Shown: in pieces, positions 18,396-28,351 of the stretch
Position numbering within the stretch: position 1 is the first letter of the stretch
How the letters are laid out: each line of letters opens with the position of its first letter
DNA from: Agrobacterium tumefaciens
GTDB lineage: Bacteria; Pseudomonadota; Alphaproteobacteria; Rhizobiales; Rhizobiaceae
DNA length: 64,000 bases
Assembly: GCA_025560025.1 (NCBI GenBank)
Contig: CP048486.1
Span: 310,001 to 374,000 of the forward strand
Reading direction: 5' to 3'
Translations under genes and position numbers: made by a program
Notes under the pieces: model-generated
Seen by the model: only the letters and a program-made list of their open reading frames with translations
What the model was told of the DNA's origin: nothing
Databases searched by the model: none

Positions 18396-21300
18396 ATACG
18401 CCGCTTTATGCCGAACTTCAGGTGACCACCCATTTCTCCTTCCTGCGCGGTGCAAGCTCCTGTGAGGAGCTGTTCGAACAGGCCAAAAATCTGGGCATCG
18501 AGACGCTCGGCATCGTGGATCGCAACAGCCTTGCGGGCATTCCCCGCGCTTATGAAGCGGCCAATAATCATGGCATCCGCCTCGTCATCGGCTGCCGGCT
18601 CGATCTGGATGATGATATCTCCGTGCTTGCCTATCCCATGGATCGCCCGGCCTACGGCCGGCTTTGCCGGCTGCTTTCCGTCGGTAAGAAAAGGGGTGGC
18701 AAGGGCAAATGCCGGCTGACATGGGATGACCTCGTCGCCTATGGCGAAGGCCTGATCGTCGTGTTGCTCGCTGACCTCGCGGATGATCTTTGCGCACTGC
18801 GGCTGCGACGTCTCAAAGCTGCTTTTGCCGACAGGGCCTATATGGCACTCAGCCTCAGAAGACGCCCCAACGACCAGATGCGGCTTTTCGAACTGTCAGA
18901 GATGGCGCAGGTCGCAAGTGTACCGACTGTTGTTACCAATGATGTGCTCTTTCATGTGCCCGAGCGGCGCATGCTGCAGGATGTCGTCACCTGCATCCGG
19001 CATAATTGCACCATCGACGAGGCGGGTTTTCGGCGCGAACGCCATGCCGACCGTTACATGAAACCGCCGGAAGAGATGCACCGGCTGTTTGCCCGTTACC
19101 CTGAAGCGCTTTCCCGCAGCCTTGAAATTGCGAAACGCTGCAAATTTTCGCTGAAGGAACTGGTCTATCAATATCCCGAGGAGCGTAGTCTGCCGGGGCT
19201 GACGGCGCAGCAGGCGCTGGAGAAGATGGTATGGGAAGCGGTGCCGGGGCGTTATCCGAAGGGTTTGCCTGAGAAGGTGGAAAAGGCGTTGCATCATGAG
19301 TTAGATGTTGTCGGCAGGTTAAATTACGCCCCCTATTTTCTGACCGTGAGTGCTATCGTCCGACAGGCACGTAAGATGGATATCTTGTGCCAAGGACGCG
19401 GTTCGGCGGCAAACTCGGTTATCTGTTTCGTCCTTGGTATCACTGCCATTGATCCTGCTCGCTTCAGCAATCTCGTCTTTGAACGTTTCGTTTCCGAAAA
19501 CCGAGGTGAACCGCCTGATATTGACGTGGATTTCGAGCATCAGCGTCGTGAGGAAATTATTCAATGGGTCTACAAAACCTACGGCCACGATAAAGCCGCG
19601 CTTTGTTCAGTCGTCACCCGCTATCGTGGTCGAGGGGCATTGCGAGATGTTGGTAAAGTACTAGGTTTGCCGGAGGATTTGACCAAACTTCTGTCTTCGC
19701 AGGTCTGGCGCTGGAGCGAGGGGGTGGGTGAAAAGCAGGTAAAGGAACTGAACCTCAATATGGAGGATCGTCGCCTGCAACTCGCTTTTGAGTTAGCCAA
19801 CCAGCTTGTCGGCACGCCACGTCACCACAGCCAGCATCCGGGCGGCTTCGTACTTTCCCATGATAGGCTGGATGAACTTGTACCGATCGAACCAGCCGCC
19901 ATGAATGATCGACAGATCATCGAATGGGATAAAGACGATATTGATATCGTGAAGTTCATGAAAATGGATTGCCTGGCGCTTGGAATGCTTTCCTGCATGA
20001 AGCGTGGCTTCGATCTGCTGGAGGCGCGTACGGGAGAAAAATACGATCTTGCTGCGATGCCACCGGATGATCCCGCAACGTTTGCAATGATCCAAAAAGC
20101 AGACACGCTCGGCACTTTCCAGATCGAAAGCCGGGCGCAGATGTCGATGTTGCCGCGTTTGAAGCCCGCCAAATTTTACGATCTTGTTATTCAAGTCGCC
20201 ATCGTCCGTCCCGGCCCCATTCAGGGAGATATGGTACATCCCTATTTGCGGCGGCGTCAGGGAAAAGAGCCCGTTCGGTATGAAAAACCGGAGCTTGAAA
20301 ATATCCTCAAAAAGACGCTGGGTGTCCCGCTGTTTCAGGAACAGGCCATGCGGATTGCCATGGATTGCGCCGGTTTCACCGCAGATGAGGCTGACCAGTT
20401 GCGTCGAGCCATGGCTACTTTCAAGAACGTTGGCACCATTTCCAAATTCAGGGAAAAACTAGTCACCGGCATGGTGACGAACAGCTATGACAAGGACTTC
20501 GCCGAACGTATCTTCAAACAGCTCGAAGGTTTTGGCAGCTATGGTTTTCCCGAAAGCCACGCGGCATCCTTCGCGCTGATCGCCTATGCCTCCTCATGGC
20601 TGAAGTGCCATCATCCCGATATTTTCTGCACGGCGCTTCTCAATTCGCAACCCATGGGCTTTTATGCCCCGGCCCAGATCGTGCGCGATGCGCGCGATCA
20701 TGGTGTGGAGGTGCGCCCGGTCTGCGTCAATAACAGCCGCTTCGACTGCACGCTGGAACCGACCGGCAAGACGGACACCAATGGCAAAGAACGTTATGCC
20801 GTGCGGCTCGGCATGCGTCTGGTGAAGGGACTTTCCAACAAACACGCTGCCGATATCGTCGCCGGCCGGCAGGACCGGGCGTTTGCCTCGGTAGATGATC
20901 TCTGGCGAAGGGCCGGCGTTCCTGCCGCTGCCCTCGTCTGCCTTGCGGAAGCGGATGCCTTTCTGCCGTCGCTTTCGCTTGCCAGACGCGAGGCGCTCTG
21001 GGCCATCAAGGCTTTGCGGGATGAGCCGCTGCCGCTTTTCGCCGCCGCCGCCAGCCGGGAAAATACTGTCGTGGACGAGCTTCAGGAACCGGCCGTCGCG
21101 CTCAGGCCCATGACGGATGGCGGCGAGGTGGTGCAGGATTACGGTCATGTGGGGCTCACCCTGCGCGAACATCCCATGACCTTCCTGCGGCGCGATCTTT
21201 CCCGCCGCCGCATTGTCACCTGCGCGGAGGCGGTGCGTGTGCGTGACGGCACATGGCTGGAAACGGCGGGTCTGGTGCTGGTGCGCCAGCGTCCCGGCTC

Positions 21301-21670
21301 GGCCAAGGGCGTGATTTTCATGACGCTGGAGGACGAGACCGGCATTGCCAATGCGGTGCTGTGGGTCAAGACCTTCGAAAAATACCGGCGCGTGGTGCTG
21401 TCCGCCGGCATGGTCGGCATTTACGGCAAAATCCAGCGGGAGGGCGAAGTGGTGCATCTGGTCGCCCACCGGCTGACCGATCTGTCGGAAGCGCTGGCAA
21501 GCGTGGGCGAACGCAACCACGCATTCCCCCTGCCGCATGGGCGTGGCGATGAGTTCCACCACGGCATGCCGCCGGAAGATCATCGCACCATCAGCAAGCG
21601 CCCGCCACGTACCGCCCGCGATGAGGATGAGGTGGAGCGGATAAAGGTCATTTCCCGCAACTTCCACTGA
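18392..21670 (+). CDS. dnaE2: error-prone DNA polymerase III alpha subunit DnaE2
   Basis: 1092 aa C-family polymerase that performs damage-induced mutagenesis with ImuA/ImuB. The PHP domain starts [18 protein letters not shown]. The polymerase core has GRGSAANS near residue 340 and the metal-binding aspartates in [16 protein letters not shown] near residue 370; the fingers contain [18 protein letters not shown]-terminal OB fold ([21 protein letters not shown]) and the ending VISRNFH are normal for DnaE2. The segment from about 19180 to 20480 has roughly 50% GC and codons such as TTA, CTA and CGA, unlike the approximately 60% GC ends, yet the frame and catalytic motifs are intact. Confidence 0.93.
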   Translation: MNTPLYAELQVTTHFSFLRGASSCEELFEQAKNLGIETLGIVDRNSLAGIPRAYEAANNHGIRLVIGCRLDLDDDISVLAYPMDRPAYGRLCRLLSVGKKRGGKGKCRLTWDDLVAYGEGLIVVLLADLADDLCALRLRRLKAAFADRAYMALSLRRRPNDQMRLFELSEMAQVASVPTVVTNDVLFHVPERRMLQDVVTCIRHNCTIDEAGFRRERHADRYMKPPEEMHRLFARYPEALSRSLEIAKRCKFSLKELVYQYPEERSLPGLTAQQALEKMVWEAVPGRYPKGLPEKVEKALHHELDVVGRLNYAPYFLTVSAIVRQARKMDILCQGRGSAANSVICFVLGITAIDPARFSNLVFERFVSENRGEPPDIDVDFEHQRREEIIQWVYKTYGHDKAALCSVVTRYRGRGALRDVGKVLGLPEDLTKLLSSQVWRWSEGVGEKQVKELNLNMEDRRLQLAFELANQLVGTPRHHSQHPGGFVLSHDRLDELVPIEPAAMNDRQIIEWDKDDIDIVKFMKMDCLALGMLSCMKRGFDLLEARTGEKYDLAAMPPDDPATFAMIQKADTLGTFQIESRAQMSMLPRLKPAKFYDLVIQVAIVRPGPIQGDMVHPYLRRRQGKEPVRYEKPELENILKKTLGVPLFQEQAMRIAMDCAGFTADEADQLRRAMATFKNVGTISKFREKLVTGMVTNSYDKDFAERIFKQLEGFGSYGFPESHAASFALIAYASSWLKCHHPDIFCTALLNSQPMGFYAPAQIVRDARDHGVEVRPVCVNNSRFDCTLEPTGKTDTNGKERYAVRLGMRLVKGLSNKHAADIVAGRQDRAFASVDDLWRRAGVPAAALVCLAEADAFLPSLSLARREALWAIKALRDEPLPLFAAAASRENTVVDELQEPAVALRPMTDGGEVVQDYGHVGLTLREHPMTFLRRDLSRRRIVTCAEAVRVRDGTWLETAGLVLVRQRPGSAKGVIFMTLEDETGIANAVLWVKTFEKYRRVVLSAGMVGIYGKIQREGEVVHLVAHRLTDLSEALASVGERNHAFPLPHGRGDEFHHGMPPEDHRTISKRPPRTARDEDEVERIKVISRNFH

Positions 21671-21683
21671 GACGGGGCTCAGC

Positions 21684-22322
21684 TCACCTTTTGCGCGCCA
21701 CGATGTAGGGGCGCTTGTCGTTGCCCTTTGTGGCATGGATTTCCGTTGCCAGAATATCGAAACCTCCGGCGGTTATATGCCGGCCAAGCCCGGAGGCGCT
21801 GAAGACGCCGGCATAGGGGGCCTTGCCGATTGCGCGCATCGCCGGCAGGAGAAGGCGGATAAACGGGTTCGTATCCCCGACGCAGGGTGTCTTGGTGATG
21901 AACAGCCCCTGCGGGGCAAGCAGGGAATGGATGTGCTGTAATGCACCGGGCAGGTCACGGACTAGATGAAGATAATTGAAACCCAGAACCGCGTTAAACT
22001 GCGCAGGGTGAGGCACAAGCGTTTCCACGGTCGCAATGCTGAAAACGAGGTTGGTGAGAGAGCCGGCGGCGTGTTTTCTTTCCTGCGCAATCGCAATCAT
22101 GTCCGTGGAAATATCCGTCGCAAGATAGTCTTTGACACCGCCTGCCAGCCGGATTGCCGTTGTCCCGGTGCCGCAGCCCAGTTCCAATATACTGTCTTCC
22201 GGCCTCAGCAGGCCGCGGGTTCGCTCCAGCGTGCGCTCATATCCCGCTTCATCCGCAATCCTGCCTTCGGCATATTTCCGCGCTGTCCGGTTCCAGAATC
22301 GGGCGTCGTCGGCAATGCTCAT
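21684..22322 (-). CDS. class I SAM-dependent methyltransferase
   Basis: 212 aa. The SAM-binding motif I ILELGCGTGTTAIRLAGG lies near residue 45, with the acidic motif II in YLATDISTDMI and motif IV in FNAVLGFNYLHLVRD. This layout fits the small-molecule Methyltransf_11/25 group. It follows the AraC gene by 58 bases on the same strand and could be cotranscribed. Substrate unknown. Confidence 0.8.
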   Translation of the reverse strand: MSIADDARFWNRTARKYAEGRIADEAGYERTLERTRGLLRPEDSILELGCGTGTTAIRLAGGVKDYLATDISTDMIAIAQERKHAAGSLTNLVFSIATVETLVPHPAQFNAVLGFNYLHLVRDLPGALQHIHSLLAPQGLFITKTPCVGDTNPFIRLLLPAMRAIGKAPYAGVFSASGLGRHITAGGFDILATEIHATKGNDKRPYIVARKR

Positions 22323-22380
22323 GGTGGTTGCTCCCCGGACGGCGTCTCACGCAATATCTTATCCGGCTTGTTTGAAGCTT

Positions 22381-23319
22381 TTAAGCCGCATCCTCCAGCC
22401 CTGCCGTGTCCTTCCTGCGGAACTGGCTGGGCGGTGCGCCGATCACGCGTTTGAAAGCGCGGCTGAAGGAGGCTTCGGAATCATAGCCGAGTTTTTCCGC
22501 CGCCAGCGTCACACGCATGCCTTCGCGCAGCCATAGCCGCGCCTGATGCATGCGAATGCGCACCACATAGCGCGCCGGGCTCTCCCCCACCACGCGGGTG
22601 AAGCGTTCCGCAAAACTGGACCGGGATGCGCCCATCAGGGAGGCAAGCTCTTCCACGCTCCAGTCCTTTTCGGGGGTGAGGTGGATGGCGGCCAGCACCC
22701 GCCCAAGTTCGGGATTGCGCACGGCGGCAAGCCAGCCGCTGGAATCGCCGCAGCCATGTTCCACCCATGTGCGGATCAAAGTCGCCGTCAGGACATCAGC
22801 GAGCCGTGCCAGAATGCCCCCGGCCCCAACACGGTTCAGTTCCACCTCGCGCGCCATGGCTTCCAGGAGATGCGGAATGGCCGGATCGCTTTTGGCGAGA
22901 TCGCTGGTCAGCATCACATCCGGCATCAGCTGCAACAGCGGATGCAGATTATCCATGTTGAAACGCATCGAGGCCGTGAACGCCACCGTGTCGCCGCCGG
23001 CGCTGGCGCATTGCATGTCGAAAATGCCCTGACACACTTCCTTCTTGCCAAAGCGATCGAACAGGGCGGGCGTCACACCCTCGCCGCTGCCCAGCACATG
23101 GGCGTGGCCGCGGGGCAGAAGCACCGCATCGCCACATGTCAGCGTCAGCCACTCCCCGGAAGGTTTCTGCAATTTGGCCTGTCCCACGCCAATGAAATGA
23201 AACCGCGCCGCCTCCTGTTCGGGAAAGGCCGTCGCCCAGGGCGTAGCCATGCGGCAGCGGCCATATTCGACGCCGTCAAGCCTGAGACCTCGCAGCATTT
23301 CCGTCAGGGCATCGTTCAT
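22381..23319 (-). CDS. AraC-family regulator with N-terminal cupin domain
   Basis: 312 aa. Residues 1-190 form an AraC-type cupin sensing domain (cupin_6; FHFIGVGQAKL, GDAVLLPRGHAHVLG). The C-terminal 100 residues carry two helix-turn-helix units (SVEELASLMGASRSSFAERFTRVVG and AAEKLGYDSEASFSRAFKRVIG). It is divergent from the MFS exporter at 23500, the usual pairing for this subfamily, so it probably controls that gene and itself from the 180-base gap. Confidence 0.87.
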   Translation of the reverse strand: MNDALTEMLRGLRLDGVEYGRCRMATPWATAFPEQEAARFHFIGVGQAKLQKPSGEWLTLTCGDAVLLPRGHAHVLGSGEGVTPALFDRFGKKEVCQGIFDMQCASAGGDTVAFTASMRFNMDNLHPLLQLMPDVMLTSDLAKSDPAIPHLLEAMAREVELNRVGAGGILARLADVLTATLIRTWVEHGCGDSSGWLAAVRNPELGRVLAAIHLTPEKDWSVEELASLMGASRSSFAERFTRVVGESPARYVVRIRMHQARLWLREGMRVTLAAEKLGYDSEASFSRAFKRVIGAPPSQFRRKDTAGLEDAA

Positions 23320-23499
23320 GACATCTCACAAATTCGGACGTTTGGTTAAGTAATAAGGATTTTCTAGCATGGAAACGCCGGCCTGTCACGCATAGCTTAC
23401 GACCATCGATTTGCAGGCGATGGACCGGCCTCCCCCGGCCTCGTCGTTTCGCCATTCCGTTTCAGAGCGTATTCCCGCAATGCGCATCAGGAGATTTTC

Positions 23500-24717
23500 A
23501 TGAATAGCCGGACAATCAACGAACTTGAATATACGCCGCGCAAGACAGAGCCGGATGCGAAATGGGCCGCCGTGGTTTCCCTTTCACTCGGCGTCTTCGG
23601 GCTGGTAACGGCGGAATTTCTGCCGGTCAGCCTTCTGACGCCGCTATCGGCCGATCTTTCCATCAGTTCCGGCATTGCCGGCCAGTCCATCACCGTCACC
23701 GCGCTGGTAGCAGCGGTGGCTGGTCCCGGCGTCGTCATCGGCACACGCAGCATCGACCGCCGCTGGACCCTGCTTGGGCTTACCACGTTGCTGATCATTT
23801 CCAGCACGCTTGCCGCCTTTGCCAACGGTCTTTTCATGCTGTTTGCATCACGCGTTCTGCTCGGCATCGGCCTTGGCGGTTTCTGGGCCATGTCGGCGGC
23901 GCTGGCGCTGAGGCTTGTTCCGCTGGATAAGATGCCACGCGCCATGGCCATCATTCTGACAGGTGTTTCGGTCGCCACCGTCTGCGCCGCACCGGTGGGC
24001 GCGTGGATAGGCGCGACACTTGGCTGGCGTGCGGCCTTCGTCGTTGCGGGCGTGCTTGGCGTCATTGCACTTCTCGTGCAATTGCTCACCGTTCCGTCCC
24101 TGCCGCCAGCCGGTGCGCCCGGTCTTGCCACCATGTTCCGGCTGCTGCAGCGCCCGCAGGTCAGGATCGGCCTTCTGACGACGCTGTTCATCGTCGCAGG
24201 TCACTTTGCCGGCTTCACCTATGTCCGCCCGTTCCTCGAAGATGTGCCGCACCTTGGCGTCGAGGCGATCTCGCTGGTCCTGCTGGTTTACGGTATCGGT
24301 GGCTTCTTCGGTAATCTCTTCGGCGGTTTCCTCGCCGAGAAAAACACGGCATGGGCGGTGACGTTCGCCGCCACCCTGATCGCCGCATCCGCCTCTGTTC
24401 TGGTGATTGCCGGCGCATCGCCCCTTGTCGCCGGTCTGGCCATCGCCTCCTGGGGCTTCGCTTTCGGCGCACTTCCGGTCAGTGTGCAGAGCTTCATCAC
24501 GAGGGTTGCTTCAGACGAGGCCGAAAGCGCCGGCGCCCTGCTGCTCACCACCTTCCAGATCGCCATCTCCAGCGGTGCGGTTCTGGGCGGCCTGCTGATC
24601 GACCTTCAGGGTGCAACCATGGTCTTCGTCTTCGTGGCCATAGCGGCACTCCTCGGCGCATCGCTCATGGCATCCCGCCGTGGCGTGGTGCCGCAGGTCG
24701 AAGCCTCGCAAATATAA
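23500..24717 (+). CDS. MFS transporter, DHA1 efflux type (NepI/YdhP-like)
   Basis: 405 aa with about 12 membrane segments. The motif between TM2 and TM3 is altered (GTRSIDRRWTLL), while RVLLGIGLGGFWAMSAALALRLV near TM4 and TGVSVATVCAAPVGAWIG near TM5 match the purine/arabinose-like exporter group. A good AGGAG ribosome site precedes the ATG. It is divergent from the AraC gene and ends at a strong palindromic terminator. The exported compound is not evident. Confidence 0.83.
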   Translation: MNSRTINELEYTPRKTEPDAKWAAVVSLSLGVFGLVTAEFLPVSLLTPLSADLSISSGIAGQSITVTALVAAVAGPGVVIGTRSIDRRWTLLGLTTLLIISSTLAAFANGLFMLFASRVLLGIGLGGFWAMSAALALRLVPLDKMPRAMAIILTGVSVATVCAAPVGAWIGATLGWRAAFVVAGVLGVIALLVQLLTVPSLPPAGAPGLATMFRLLQRPQVRIGLLTTLFIVAGHFAGFTYVRPFLEDVPHLGVEAISLVLLVYGIGGFFGNLFGGFLAEKNTAWAVTFAATLIAASASVLVIAGASPLVAGLAIASWGFAFGALPVSVQSFITRVASDEAESAGALLLTTFQIAISSGAVLGGLLIDLQGATMVFVFVAIAALLGASLMASRRGVVPQVEASQI

Positions 24718-24732
24718 GATACCGGTTGCAGA

Positions 24733-24760
24733 AAAGGACCCGCACGCGTGCGGGTCCTTT
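24733..24760. terminator. bidirectional palindromic terminator
   Basis: A perfect 28-base palindrome centred on CACGCGTG, with A and T runs at its two ends (AAAGGACC...GGTCCTTT). It lies between the converging MFS and dehydrogenase genes and can terminate both. Confidence 0.85.
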
Positions 24761-24853
24761 GATTGATAAGCCGCTGCTCAGCGCCGTAGCCCCAAAAGGC
24801 TCGCAGCGCATTTTCAATCCGGACCGGGCATGGAGATCATACCCGAACCCATT

Positions 24854-26041
24854 TCACAATTTCACCCAGCCACCGTTCTTCTTGCCGGATTCGATACAGG
24901 CCGTAACAAAGGCAACACCTTTGACGCCATCATCGATGGTTGGATAGGTAACCGCCTTGTCCAGCGCAGAGCCTGTGCGGCGGGCCTCGATGGCATGGGC
25001 CGCTTCCGTATATATGGTCGCGAAGGCTTCGAGATAACCTTCCGGATGGCCGGACGGGATGCGGGTGACGCGTGCCGCCGCGGCCCCAGCGCCTGCGCCG
25101 CCACGGGTGATGAGCTGCTTCGGCTCGCCGAGCTTCGTGAACCACAGATAGTTCGGATCGGCCTGCGTCCATTCGATGCCAGCCTTGTCGCCGTAAATGC
25201 GGATTTTCAGCCCGTTCTCGTGGCCAACGGCCACCTGACTGCACCACAAAAGCCCCTTGGCCGCCTGCTTGCCATCCTTCGGCTTGAAGCGCAGCATCAC
25301 ATGGGCATTGTCATCCAGCCGTCGGCCTTCGACAAAAGTGTGCACATCCGCCGCCAGCTCATCGGCTTCCAGACCGGAAATGAAGCAGCCGAGATTATAG
25401 GCATGGGTGCCGATATCGCCGGTGGAACCGCCGACGCCCGACTGGGCCGGATCGGTGCGCCAGACGGCCTGTTTCGCACCGGTCTGTTCCACCGCTTCCG
25501 TCAGCCAGTCCTGCGGATATTCCATCTGCACCAGACGGATATTGCCGAGTTGACCGGCCTCCACCAGTTCCCGCGCATGCCGCACCATCGGATAGCCGGT
25601 ATAATTATGCGTGAGGATGAACAGGGCATCGGCCTTGTCGGCCACCTGCTTCAGCTTTTGGGCATCTTCCAGATTGGAGGTCAGCGGCTTGTCGCAGATG
25701 ACATGGATGCCGCGTTCCAGAAACGCCTTTGCGGCGGGATAGTGCACATGATTGGGCGTGACGATCGCCACCGCCTCGATACCGTCTTCGCGAAGGGCCT
25801 CTTTTTCGGCCATTTCCTCGAAGGACCCGTAGCAACGCTCAGGATCGAGCCCGAGTTCGCGGCCCGAGGCAATGGATTTTTCCGGCGTCGAGGACAGGGC
25901 GCCCGCCACGAGATCGAAGCGATTGTCGAGCCGCGCGGCCATGCGGTGAACGCCGCCAATAAATGCGCCCGAACCACCGCCCACCATGCCAAGGCGAATC
26001 CGCTTGTTCGCCTTGTCGGTTGTCTTTCCTTCAATAGCCAT
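24854..26041 (-). CDS. Gfo/Idh/MocA-family oxidoreductase
   Basis: 395 aa NAD(P)-dependent sugar or inositol dehydrogenase. The Rossmann motif is LGMVGGGSGAFIGGVHRMA near residue 17. The family EKP-type motif is present as VICDKPLTSN near residue 118, and the catalytic histidine region as GDIGTHAYNLGCFISG. It is the distal gene of the minus-strand operon, 21 bases after the TIM-barrel isomerase gene. Enzymes of this pairing often oxidise or reduce C3 of glycosides; the substrate here is not determined. Confidence 0.85.
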   Translation of the reverse strand: MAIEGKTTDKANKRIRLGMVGGGSGAFIGGVHRMAARLDNRFDLVAGALSSTPEKSIASGRELGLDPERCYGSFEEMAEKEALREDGIEAVAIVTPNHVHYPAAKAFLERGIHVICDKPLTSNLEDAQKLKQVADKADALFILTHNYTGYPMVRHARELVEAGQLGNIRLVQMEYPQDWLTEAVEQTGAKQAVWRTDPAQSGVGGSTGDIGTHAYNLGCFISGLEADELAADVHTFVEGRRLDDNAHVMLRFKPKDGKQAAKGLLWCSQVAVGHENGLKIRIYGDKAGIEWTQADPNYLWFTKLGEPKQLITRGGAGAGAAAARVTRIPSGHPEGYLEAFATIYTEAAHAIEARRTGSALDKAVTYPTIDDGVKGVAFVTACIESGKKNGGWVKL

Positions 26042-26062
26042 AATATCTCCCCTGAAATGCTT

Positions 26063-27115
26063 TTAAAGCCCGAGCATACGGCGGTTGGCCGCATCGTCGG
26101 TGCCACCGGATGCGAAATCGTCAAAGGCTTTTTCCGTAACGCGGATGATATGCGCCTTGACGAATTCCGCGCCTTCACGGGCACCGTCTTCAGGATGTTT
26201 CAGCGCGCATTCCCACTCGACCACGGCCCAGCCATCGAAATCATTGGCGGCCATTTTCGAGAAGACGGCACCGAAATCAACCTGCCCGTCACCCAGCGAG
26301 CGGAAGCGGCCAGCCCGCTCCACCCAGCCCTGATAACCGCCATAAACGCCCTGCCGCCCGGTCGGATTGAACTCCGCATCCTTGACGTGGAACATCTTGA
26401 TGCGGTCCTTGTAGATGTCGATATTGTCGAGATAATCGAGGCATTGCAGAATGTAATGCGAGGGATCGTAGAGCATGTTGGCGCGCTTGTGGTTCTTCAC
26501 CCGCTCCAGGAACATCTCAAACGTCACGCCATCATGCAGGTCTTCGCCCGGATGGATTTCGTAGCAGACATCCACACCCTGCTCATCGGCATAATCGAGG
26601 ATCGGCGTCCAGCGCTTCGCCAGCTCATCGAAGGCGGTTTCCACCAGACCGGCCGGGCGTTGCGGCCAGGGGTAAATGAACGGCCAGGCGAGCGCGCCCG
26701 AAAATGTCGCATGCGCCTTGATGCCGAGATTTTTCGACGCTTTCAGCGCCAGCTTCACCTGCTCCACCGCCCATTGCTGGCGGGCCTTCGGATTGCCGCG
26801 CACTTCAGGTGCTGCAAAACCGTCGAAAGCCTCGTCATAGGCCGGGTGAACGGCAACCAGCTGGCCCTGCAAATGGGTGGAAAGCTCGGTCACCTCGACA
26901 CCGTTCTGGCGCGCCACCCCGGCAAATTCGTCGCAATAATCCTTCGATTCCGCCGCTTTTCTGAGATCGATCAGCTGCCCTGCCCATGTCGGCACCTGCA
27001 CACCGGCATAGCCCTTTTCCGCCGCCCATTTGGTAATGCTGTCCCAGCTGTTGAAAGGGGCGACATCACCGGCAAACTGGCCGAGAAAAATACCCGGTCC
27101 CTTGATCGTTCTCAT
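26063..27115 (-). CDS. sugar phosphate isomerase/epimerase-like TIM-barrel protein
   Basis: 350 aa, AP-endonuclease-2/xylose-isomerase-like fold. Metal-ligand candidates are seen in VDVCYEIHPGEDLHDG, MLYDPSHYILQ and IKMFHVKDAEFNPTG, plus WAVVEWECAL. I start it at the ATG at 27115, preceded by GGGAGGAG; the frame is open upstream but crosses two palindromes and has no other ribosome site. Homologues next to Gfo/Idh/MocA enzymes epimerise inosose or keto-sugars or cleave 3-keto-glycosides. Confidence 0.83.
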   Translation of the reverse strand: MRTIKGPGIFLGQFAGDVAPFNSWDSITKWAAEKGYAGVQVPTWAGQLIDLRKAAESKDYCDEFAGVARQNGVEVTELSTHLQGQLVAVHPAYDEAFDGFAAPEVRGNPKARQQWAVEQVKLALKASKNLGIKAHATFSGALAWPFIYPWPQRPAGLVETAFDELAKRWTPILDYADEQGVDVCYEIHPGEDLHDGVTFEMFLERVKNHKRANMLYDPSHYILQCLDYLDNIDIYKDRIKMFHVKDAEFNPTGRQGVYGGYQGWVERAGRFRSLGDGQVDFGAVFSKMAANDFDGWAVVEWECALKHPEDGAREGAEFVKAHIIRVTEKAFDDFASGGTDDAANRRMLGL

Positions 27116-27127
27116 AAAAACTCCTCC

Positions 27128-27159
27128 CTGTATCGATACAGTTAAGCGGTAAAACCGCT
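27128..27159. promoter_or_regulatory. two adjacent perfect dyads before the isomerase gene
   Basis: CTGTATCGATACAG (27128-27141) is a perfect CG-centred palindrome similar in form to LacI-type operators. AGCGGT-AAA-ACCGCT (27145-27159) is a second perfect dyad that could also form an RNA hairpin. Both lie in the 145-base gap between the ABC ATPase gene and the isomerase gene, suggesting an internal regulatory point. Confidence 0.5.
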
Positions 27160-27260
27160 TTGGCTCCCAGCGCCAAGCTAACCGGTCGTAATTTTCAAAC
27201 AAGCCCCAAAAGCGGAGGGGCGAGAGAATTTCGCTATTTCACTAAAAAAGCGAAAACCGG

Positions 27261-28334
27261 CTAAAGCGCCAGCCCGCTCGCCCTGTCGAACACATGCACG
27301 CGCTCATGATGCACGGTAGCGGCAAAGGAGGTGTTGACCTTGACCGGCTGCTCGCCATCCACCACCGCCGTCACCTGATCGCCCGCCAGTTCGAAGACAA
27401 CATGGGTCTGCGCTCCCGTCGGCTCCACCAGCACGGTGCGGCCAGACAGCGATATATCGCCGCCGATGGTCGAACCGATATGTTCGGGGCGAAGCCCGAT
27501 CGTCACCGGCTGGCCGCGCTTGACCTTACGTGTCGCGGCAATACGGATCGCTGTTCCGTCCTTCAGCCGGGCGGCAGGCTGGTCACCCTCGCCATCGACA
27601 ACGCCTTCGATGAGGTTCATGGCCGGCGAGCCGATGAAGGCGGCGACGAAGAGATTGGCCGGTGTCTTGTAAAGTTCGAGCGGCGTACCCTGCTGCTCGA
27701 TGCGGCCGTGATTGAGCACCACGACCCTGTCCGCCAGCGTCATCGCCTCGATCTGGTCATGGGTGACGTAGATGGAAGTCGTGCCAACTTTCTGGTGCAA
27801 AGTCTTGATTTCGCTGCGCATCTGCACGCGAAGCTTGGCATCGAGATTGGACAGCGGCTCATCGAACAGGAAAACGGCGGGATTGCGCACCACGGCGCGG
27901 CCCATGGCGACGCGCTGCCGCTGGCCACCAGAAAGCTGTGAGGGCTTGCGATCCAGAAGCTTGCCAAGATCGAGCATGCGAGCGGCCTCCGCCACCCGCT
28001 CCTCGATGACGTTTTTCGGCTGGCCGGCAAGCTTCAGGTTGAAGCCCATATTTTCAGCCACCGTCATATGCGGATAAAGCGCATAGGACTGGAACACCAT
28101 GGCGATGTTGCGCTCGCGCGGGGTCATACCGTTAACGACGGTGCCGCCGATGAGGATATCCCCATCGGTGATTTCCTCCAGCCCGGCGATCATGCGCAAA
28201 AGCGTGGACTTGCCGCAGCCGGAAGGGCCGACCAACGCGATGAATTCGCCATCCGTTATATCAAGCGAGATGCCGTGAATGACATCGAGCGCGGCATAGG
28301 ACTTGCGGATATCCCTAAGTTCGACGGAAGCCAT
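27261..28334 (-). CDS. carbohydrate ABC transporter ATP-binding protein, UgpC/MsmX type
   Basis: 357 aa. The ABC domain has Walker A GPSGCGKST near residue 38, signature LSGGQRQR and Walker B VFLFDEPLSNLDAKLR. The C-terminal 120 residues form the TOBE/MalK-type regulatory domain (TIGLRPEHIG). It follows the MalG-like permease by 17 bases and energises the importer formed by the next three genes upstream on the minus strand. Confidence 0.9.
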   Translation of the reverse strand: MASVELRDIRKSYAALDVIHGISLDITDGEFIALVGPSGCGKSTLLRMIAGLEEITDGDILIGGTVVNGMTPRERNIAMVFQSYALYPHMTVAENMGFNLKLAGQPKNVIEERVAEAARMLDLGKLLDRKPSQLSGGQRQRVAMGRAVVRNPAVFLFDEPLSNLDAKLRVQMRSEIKTLHQKVGTTSIYVTHDQIEAMTLADRVVVLNHGRIEQQGTPLELYKTPANLFVAAFIGSPAMNLIEGVVDGEGDQPAARLKDGTAIRIAATRKVKRGQPVTIGLRPEHIGSTIGGDISLSGRTVLVEPTGAQTHVVFELAGDQVTAVVDGEQPVKVNTSFAATVHHERVHVFDRASGLAL

Positions 28335-28351
28335 GTTTTGCTCCTTTCAAG

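Noticed and set aside
16524..18455. 643-codon open frame antisense to imuA/imuB
   Set aside because: Shadow of imuB; no start signals and low-complexity composition.
18392..21670. Frameshift or insertion within dnaE2 at the composition change
   Set aside because: The frame is open throughout and catalytic motifs are in order; recombination of homologous sequence explains it better.
24830..27145. 771-codon open frame antisense to the dehydrogenase and isomerase genes
   Set aside because: It runs across two well-supported genes and their spacer; arginine/histidine-rich shadow translation with no recognisable domain.
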